64,000 nucleotides of DNA, from the NCBI GenBank assembly GCA_037693485.1, contig CM075351.1, positions 72,566,001 through 72,630,000 on the forward strand. The letters run 5' to 3'. This document shows, in pieces, positions 58,175-64,000 of this stretch. The translations under genes were made by a program, and so were the position numbers. How positions within the stretch are numbered: the stretch's first letter is position 1; each line of letters starts with the position of its first letter. Source of the stretch: Kitagawia praeruptora (lineage: Eukaryota; Streptophyta; Magnoliopsida; Apiales; Apiaceae). Below the pieces are notes generated by a model. The model had not been told where the DNA came from, ran no database searches, and saw nothing but the letters and a program-made list of their open reading frames with translations.

Positions 58175-59002
58175 GTGGTTGTTTGGTATATAGTGGGAAT
58201 TAACTTCCCATGGGAAGTTCAATTTTATGTGTTTTTAGAATTCCTGGGAAGTGTAAAAAAATTGTTTGGTTGTCATGCTCGAAATTAAAATTACTGGATA
58301 TTCATTTCCCTCATGTTGTTTGGTAAAATATTTTACTTCCCACTGGAATGACCTTGAATATATTATAAATATTATAATATTATATTATAATATTTGGATT
58401 TATTAACAATCTTTTTTTACCAATAAAAATAACTAACTTGTAATTTGGTATTTATATCAATTTTTTTAATGTTTAATTTTTTTTAATTATTAATGTTTAA
58501 ATTTTTTAATTTTTAATCTATAAAAAATAGATTTTAACATAAAAGTTTTAATTACAAATCCCTATAATAGTAAAATCAAAATTTTGAACGCTAACATTTT
58601 AAAGAAATAAAAAATGTGTTTTTTTTTAAAATGTCAGAAACTACCAGAAAAATGGTCAAAGAATATGTTCTAATAATAAAATTTACTAGGAAAATAAATA
58701 ATTTAAAAATAAAGCAATACTCTAAATTTATTTTAAAAAAATTTATTAAAAAATTATGTCTTATGTAGAAAGTTTTTCTAATTTTATTGGTTGATTTTAT
58801 TAGTTTTGTAATATTTTGTGTGATACAGGAAGTGTGATTAACCTAGGTAGAGGTGGGTAAGCCACTTCCCACATTATACAAGTATTTGCACTTCCCAGTA
58901 ACTTACAATACCTATATTTTTATTCAACCAAACAAGTACTTCAAATCTCACTTCCTAGGTATTTGAAATACCTACATAAATATCTGTCAACCAAACGACC
59001 TC
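58175..59002. mobile_element. Harbinger-like MITE (828 bp)
   Basis: Imperfect inverted ends gtggttgtttggt / accaaacgacctc and a TTA duplication (58172-58174, 59003-59005). Inner 'cttccca' words repeat. It lies 5 bp beyond the Helitron end. Confidence 0.6.
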
Positions 59003-59217
59003 TTAGTAAATATCAAATTGAGTCTTTTTTTCTCCCTTCCGCGGTTGGAAACCCTTGGGGTAGTGAATTTTTTTCGGTTAATTCACCCAAGTTCTATTTT
59101 TTTTATCATTTTATTACATAATTCATTGGATTTTAGTTTCTACAACCTGTCCTGCATAAAAAAGAATAGTACTTACTGGCTATAAAATAATTAAAAAAAA
59201 AAAAAAAAAAAGTTCAC

Positions 59218-59640
59218 CTGCCAATTTCATGTTAAGGGCCACCCTCCTATGGCAATCTAAAGCTTCTTCAAATCCATGGCAAGGTGAATGATTGTTGTGG
59301 AAGCTGAACACTTCTTGATCGTGAGTAGTGGCTATCATGAAAAATTACATATTATCCAAATTATAATTTATGCTCTCCTTAACTGGTTAATTGGAAAACA
59401 AATCTAGCAGTTGAGAACAACATTTAGGAGTTTGGATATATAAAGTATTTTTTATTAATTAGGCTATGTAAAGCTGAAACTAACCATCACCAAACCCAAA
59501 ACAAGGTATCAATTTGTCTTCATCAACCTGGGCAAACCTCTTTCCAATATTGGAATTGGCTTTCTCATATGGACCAAGAGTATCGCCAATGGCATGCAGG
59601 CTGTGATTGTTGATTGCAACATTCCCTTCAATTAAAAACT
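59218..59640 (-). pseudogene. RGLG-type copine (vWA) E3 ligase fragment
   Basis: Two exon pieces on the minus strand. 59635-59486 encodes SLHAIGDTLGPYEKANSNIGKRFAQVDEDKLIPCFGFGD, split here as SLHAIGDTLGPYEKA and DEDKLIPCFGFGD; 59334-59218 encodes THDQEVFSFHNNHSPCHGFEEA and the following MKLAG. Both match the copine domain of RGLG ubiquitin ligases, and the intron joins them in phase (donor GTTAGT, acceptor GATAG). The first exon and everything after MKLAG (RING finger included) are missing; a poly(A) run (59195-59210) and AT-rich DNA follow. A relic. Confidence 0.8.
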
Positions 59641-59822
59641 TTATAAATTAAAAAATATTGAATTAGAGAACAATTAGTCATTCAAATGTTGAGTTTTTTG
59701 TACTAAAATTAATGATGAAAGCAAAACTTTACGATTAGAATTTCCAAAACCATGACTAAAATTAAAAATACTAAAATGCCAACATAAAACACTAAAAATG
59801 TTTACGAATTCATTTTGTAGAA

Positions 59823-60541
59823 CTAAGAAGGGGTAGTGTTACCTATGTTTTCAACCGCCGCTTGATCTTGGTGCATCATAGCTTCCCCGATAGCTTCCAA
59901 ATCATGTTCCACATTTGGATGACGTAGAAAGGCACATGTTTCATTTACTGGTTGAGCAATGTTAAAAACATTATTTTGTTCTTGTGCAGTAAACTTCTTA
60001 ACAAAACTCCGTAAAAACATTTCCCTCTCGAATTTCGTGTCACCAGGCCATCTGGATACCGAAGAAAGACCATCAGGGAGTTGCTGAGACTTTTGTCCGA
60101 TTTTGAAGTACTGATCGGAGACCCTGATTCAGCTTTATTTAAATTACGATACGAGAAATTAGGCGAAGTATTTTGACCTCTTAACAAAATTGCTGCACGT
60201 TCATACTCCAGTGCAGCTTCTTCTGCAGTGTCAAAGGTGCCAAGCCAGAGACGAATCTTGTGCACAGAATCACGAATCTCAGCTACCCATCTTCCACTTG
60301 GTCTCTGTCTCACTCCCACGAATCTCCGTACTTGTCTAACTGGTTGAATAGGAGCTGTACAGTTAGTAGTAGTATAATCAGTGTCGTTGACTTGATCTGC
60401 GTTACAATCAATAAGGCTTTTCAACGGTTCATTCATGGGTTGCATGCCAGAGGATTCATCTAACCAGGATTCAAGTTCGATCGAACCGGCAATAAGTTCA
60501 TCCAAATGGATTTTCATCAGCGACTCATCCATGGGTTCCAT
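59823..60541 (-). pseudogene. AP2/ERF transcription factor (RAP2.11/ERN-like), one frameshift
   Basis: ATG 60541. Residues 1-75 are acidic. The AP2 domain (RRFVGVRQRPSGRWVAEIRD, KIRLWLGTFDTAEEAALEYERAA, LLRGQNTSPNF) has the PSGRW and IRLWLGTF wording of the ERF subgroup that holds RAP2.11 and legume ERNs. After about residue 145 the frame shifts: the current frame runs to a stop at 59945, but the other frame continues with coherent sequence (SSVSRWPGDTKFEREMFLRSF ... EHDLEAIGEAM) to 59823. One A missing from a short A-run near 60095 explains it. It may be a true frameshift allele or an assembly error. If intact it would be about 240 residues, a nuclear GCC-box-binding regulator. Confidence 0.8.
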
Positions 60542-60954
60542 TGATTTGCCGGAAAATGATTGACTTCAACCAATCAAATCAAATCAAATCAGTAACACTC
60601 TGTAGCCAAGTAATAATTATATGGATCAGAAATATTTATAAAGGATCAAAATTCAAGGTCTTCAAGAAAATCTAAAAATACATATGTGGGAAAGTACACG
60701 AGTATCGGTTTAATCAAAACAGTCACGGCGTCAAAAACCCACCCAGCCGGATATAAAAGTTAAAAATTTATCGTTTGTAAAATGATTAATTTCGATATAT
60801 TAATATTCGGCAATTAAAAATTAAAACTATTTGATACATATATTATTTTGTTGATTCTGACTTAATCTAATAGTAATAAACACTTTATTAAATGTAAGTA
60901 TGTAGGTACTAGGTAACCTTAAAGAGCATATGCACCAATAAAAAATAGTTATGG
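60542..60954. other. Upstream region of the ERF gene
   Basis: Holds the presumed promoter (minus direction). A tandem aatcaaatcaaatcaaatcag run lies next to the start codon. No other feature seen. Confidence 0.4.
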
Positions 60955-60962
60955 GAATTTAG

Positions 60963-61429
60963 TAGGGGTGTTCGCGGTGCGGGCGGTGCGGTTTTTTCCT
61001 CAAACCGCAAACCAAATCGCGCATGCGGTTTGAACAAATTTCCAAACCGCGACCGCACCACGTAACACAAAAACCGCGAAAACCGCACCACGAAAATGCG
61101 GTGCGGTTTGTGCGGTTTGTGCGGTTTATACATTTAAAAATTAATGATATTAATCATTAGATGGAATAAATAATTTTTTTGATAATGTGAATTAAATTCT
61201 TAGTGATTTGATTTGTTTCACTCATCTTTATGTAATTTGTACCTACATATCTTTTTGTTATTTTATTTTGCAGTTGGTGCCTCAAACTCTTAGAACGTAC
61301 TAACATAATATCTCGAACATCAAAGCATATCTTGAGAATTTAATGTACATTGCTTGTTTATTTAATGTACATTGCTTGTTTGGATTTGGACTTGACCTGT
61401 TAATTTAAATGGACTGATCGCCGATAGAC

Positions 61430-61484
<55 letters not shown>

Positions 61485-61664
61485 AATTATTGCGGTGCGG
61501 TGCGGTTTGAACCGCGTGACTGAAATTCCAAACCGCAACCCACACCGCACCGTGCGATTTGTCAAGATTTTAAACCGCAACCGCACCACGAAAAATAAAA
61601 ACCACGCTTCGCGGTGCGGTGTGGTGCGGTTTGTGCGGTTTGTGCGGTTTGATGAACACCCCTA
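60963..61664. mobile_element. hAT MITE (702 bp) with TA microsatellite
   Basis: Inverted ends taggggtgttc / gaacacccct a and a perfect 8-bp duplication gaatttag (60955-60962, 61665-61672). The subterminal regions are tandem TGCGGTTTG words in inverted orientation, and a (TA)n run occupies about 61431-61481. Confidence 0.93.
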
Positions 61665-61672
61665 GAATTTAG

Positions 61673-62499
61673 TAATGTATCATTTATTTTATTGATTTAT
61701 TAATAAAATAAAAATTGATCAATTCGTTAATCATTTCATTAAAAATTGATTGAACAATTTTTTTTTTTTTGAATACAAGATTTTTAGTCTAGCGAATAAT
61801 TGCAGATATCTCAGACCATACATATAATCAACATTTACAAAGTGCTATCCTACGTACTACGTAGGCTAGATTAACATCATTGATTGAACAAATTTGTGTA
61901 GTTATGTTTTATATGCAACTTGAAGTCTCTGTTCTAAAAATCGGTGATTAATCACGATTAATCATTACCGAACTGATTAATAATCCGATTATTTGATTAA
62001 TCATTCCGATTATTTCTCAAATACCCGAATAATCCCTGGACAGTGCCTCTACCGATTAAGTTCGATTCCCGCTTTTTACAACACTGCTTGAAGTGCGTAA
62101 AAAAGGTAAAATGTATAATAAAATTGTAATATTTAATTCTTAACATGTAATGATTGACAAACCAAATGTTTAATAAAATTATAGAGCTATAACATACTAT
62201 AGTTGCGAAATCATTTATCCGTGAAACATGTTTGTAGATAGGTAAAATCCTAAAATTTAAAATTTTAGCGTTGGAAAAATATATGATCATTGATCCCTAT
62301 ATTTACATTAATTAATTTCTTCAAACTGTATCATAATTTTAAAAAATACTATTATTTCTAAAAACTTATACTTTTTACCATCGCCCAACTACATTCGTGC
62401 TGATTTCACATGCCATTTTATATCAAAGACGCATGAAATTACATCCTATGTTACGGACTTGCGGCTCTTTAAAGTTGTTATATTTTCATTATAAGAATG
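61673..62499. other. Gene-free AT-rich DNA
   Basis: No gene. A short repeated word (gattaatcattccgatta type, 61945-62000) is seen. Nothing else recognised. Confidence 0.4.
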
Positions 62500-62509
62500 A
62501 TTTCTATTA

Positions 62510-63894
62510 GGGCAAAAGGTCACTTTACCTATTGTACAATTTAAAATTTTCTACTTAGTCTACTGTACTATCGAAGTGGTCATTGTACTTTCCTTTTTTT
62601 CTCTTTTCCCCATCGCCGTATGTTTGACTAACGGAGTGCTGAGTTGGCATTCTAGTCAGCAGTCCATGTTGACCACATCAGCTTCAAAATAAATCCCAAA
62701 TAAAATCCCAAATTAAACCCCTAAATAAATCCCAATTAAACCCAAAATAAAACCTAATCTAATTACAACCCAACCCCGCCCCGCCCCGCCCCGCCCCGCC
62801 CCGCCCCGCCCCGCCCCGCCCCGCCCCGCCCCGCCCGCCTTGCCTTTCGATCTCCCAGTCATCTCTCTCTCTCCTGCCATCTCTCTCTCCCTCTCTCTCT
62901 TTCCCTCCTCCCTTCTTCCTCTCATCTTCTAGAGGTTCTAAGGAGTCTAGATATGTGCTTAATTTTATCATTCTTTTCCTAATATGGATGATTCGAAATT
63001 CTAGGGTTCTTGGGTATGAATTTGGGGATTTCCATTTGGTTGATTGTTCGTTCATTTTGATGATTTCATTAGCTTGGTATGATGAATTGCAGTCGATTTG
63101 GGTAGGTAATTTCAAGCTTTGTGTTTGATTTTGTATCACCACGATTGGTTTGGTTTAGATCAGACATGGTAGATCATTATATCTTTCAGGAAAGTGATTA
63201 GGAAATTTGGAATAGTCATTGCAAATAAGGGATAGCAGACAACAGATATCCAATTATTGAATGCATTCAATGTATACGTATGCAAAGAGTTTCCATTGAA
63301 ACCTCCTAAATAAGCATCAGGATATGTCTAAACACTGAGTATGCCATTAAATATTTAATAATTAAGCAAATATTATCTTCATATACTTCAAGATTTGTGT
63401 TTGATTTTGTATCACCACGTTTGGTTTTGTTTTCACTTTCCTGAATTTTTTTTAATAAAAATTAAGATTATATAAAAAAATTTATAATTTTTATGAATTT
63501 ATTACGATTTTTTTTTGAATTTGTACGATTTTTTTAAAGTTTTTATAATTTTTTATTGTTTTTATAATTTTAATATTTTTTTAAAGTTTTTATAATTTTA
63601 AAATTTTTAATGAATTTATTACGAATTTTTTTAATTTTTTAAAGTTTTAATGATTTTTTTAAAGTTTTTAATAATTTTTTATAAAAAAAATTGTGATTGT
63701 GCTGATGTGGCGTCCACGTGGCAGGCTGACTGTGCATCACAATCAGCATTTTAACAGTCAAACTAATGGAACCAATTCTTGACTGACGGCGATGGGGAAA
63801 AGAGAAAAATGGAAAGTACAATGACCCCTTCGATACTACAGTAGACTAAGTGGAAATTTTTAAATAGTACAGTAGGCAAAGTGACCTTTTGCCC
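62510..63894. mobile_element. Long-TIR MULE, non-autonomous
   Basis: 1385 bp with terminal inverted repeats of about 125 bp (starting gggcaaaaggtcacttt) and a perfect 10-bp duplication atttctatta (62500-62509, 63895-63904). The interior holds a CCCCG microsatellite (62773-62838), a CT-rich leader-like stretch (62840-62940) and AT-rich DNA. No transposase. The leader-like part may be a captured host 5' region, which would make it a Pack-MULE. Confidence 0.93.
62773..62838. repeat. (CCCCG)n microsatellite
   Basis: About 13 uninterrupted units. Gly/Arg-rich open frames across it on the minus strand are artefacts. Confidence 0.92.
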
Positions 63895-64000
63895 ATTTCT
63901 ATTAGAATAAGATTATATATATATAGGGTCTTGTTCTAATATAAACTAACTTAGGATAGAAACTAGAAACTAAACCTAAATTAAATATTTCAAGCTAATC

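Noticed and set aside
62713..63142. Gly/Arg-rich frames on the minus strand
   Set aside because: They are translations of the CCCCG microsatellite in all frames.

Overview
This window is nuclear DNA of a flowering plant, almost certainly a eudicot. The evidence is spliced genes and gene fragments of plant-specific families (NIN-like RWP-RK/PB1, AP2/ERF, MYC-type N-terminal domain, RGLG copine ligase, plant mobile domain, FAR1) and a dense load of plant-type transposable elements. The species cannot be fixed from the sequence. Nothing prokaryotic or organellar is seen.

The host scaffold is a degenerating segmental array. Its unit is a plus-strand gene for a small four-helix membrane protein of unrecognised family, followed by a convergent minus-strand NIN-like (NLP) 3' gene part carrying an RWP-RK helix and a PB1 domain. 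Membrane-protein copies lie at 5284-5526 (C-terminal stump), 7589-8194 (the only intact one), about 13328-13830 (stop codons) and 33505-45739 (split by an 11.6 kb retrotransposon). NLP-like copies lie at 5930-6543, 21559-22536, 47382-50153 (best preserved) and 54577-55505. Shared spacers and promoters show that units were duplicated together.

Nearly everything else is transposon, much of it nested. From left to right: a tRNA-type SINE (235-425); a 5'-truncated Ty1/copia element (825-5283); a MULE with FAR1 and plant-mobile-domain remnants (8456-12441); a non-coding LTR element (14111-20854) whose left LTR holds a CACTA element (14359-18483); a layered stack at about 22937-27690 (MITE, small LTR element, hAT, second hAT); further hAT and Harbinger-like MITEs; a Helitron with an internal hAT in the promoter of the fourth membrane-protein copy (32220-33410); a complete TAT/Retand-type Ty3/gypsy element (33787-45410) with a spliced antisense gene and 90-bp tandem repeats; Stowaway and foldback elements; a Pack-MULE-like element carrying a MYC2-like exon (50652-53506); a Ty3/gypsy gag scrap; a small Helitron; and a long-TIR MULE (62510-63894).

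The right end holds a broken RGLG copine fragment and an AP2/ERF gene of the RAP2.11/ERN-like type with one apparent frameshift. Many insertions can be ordered in time, because target-site duplications, sister LTRs or paralogous empty sites are present. All coordinates, TSDs and mismatch counts were read by eye.
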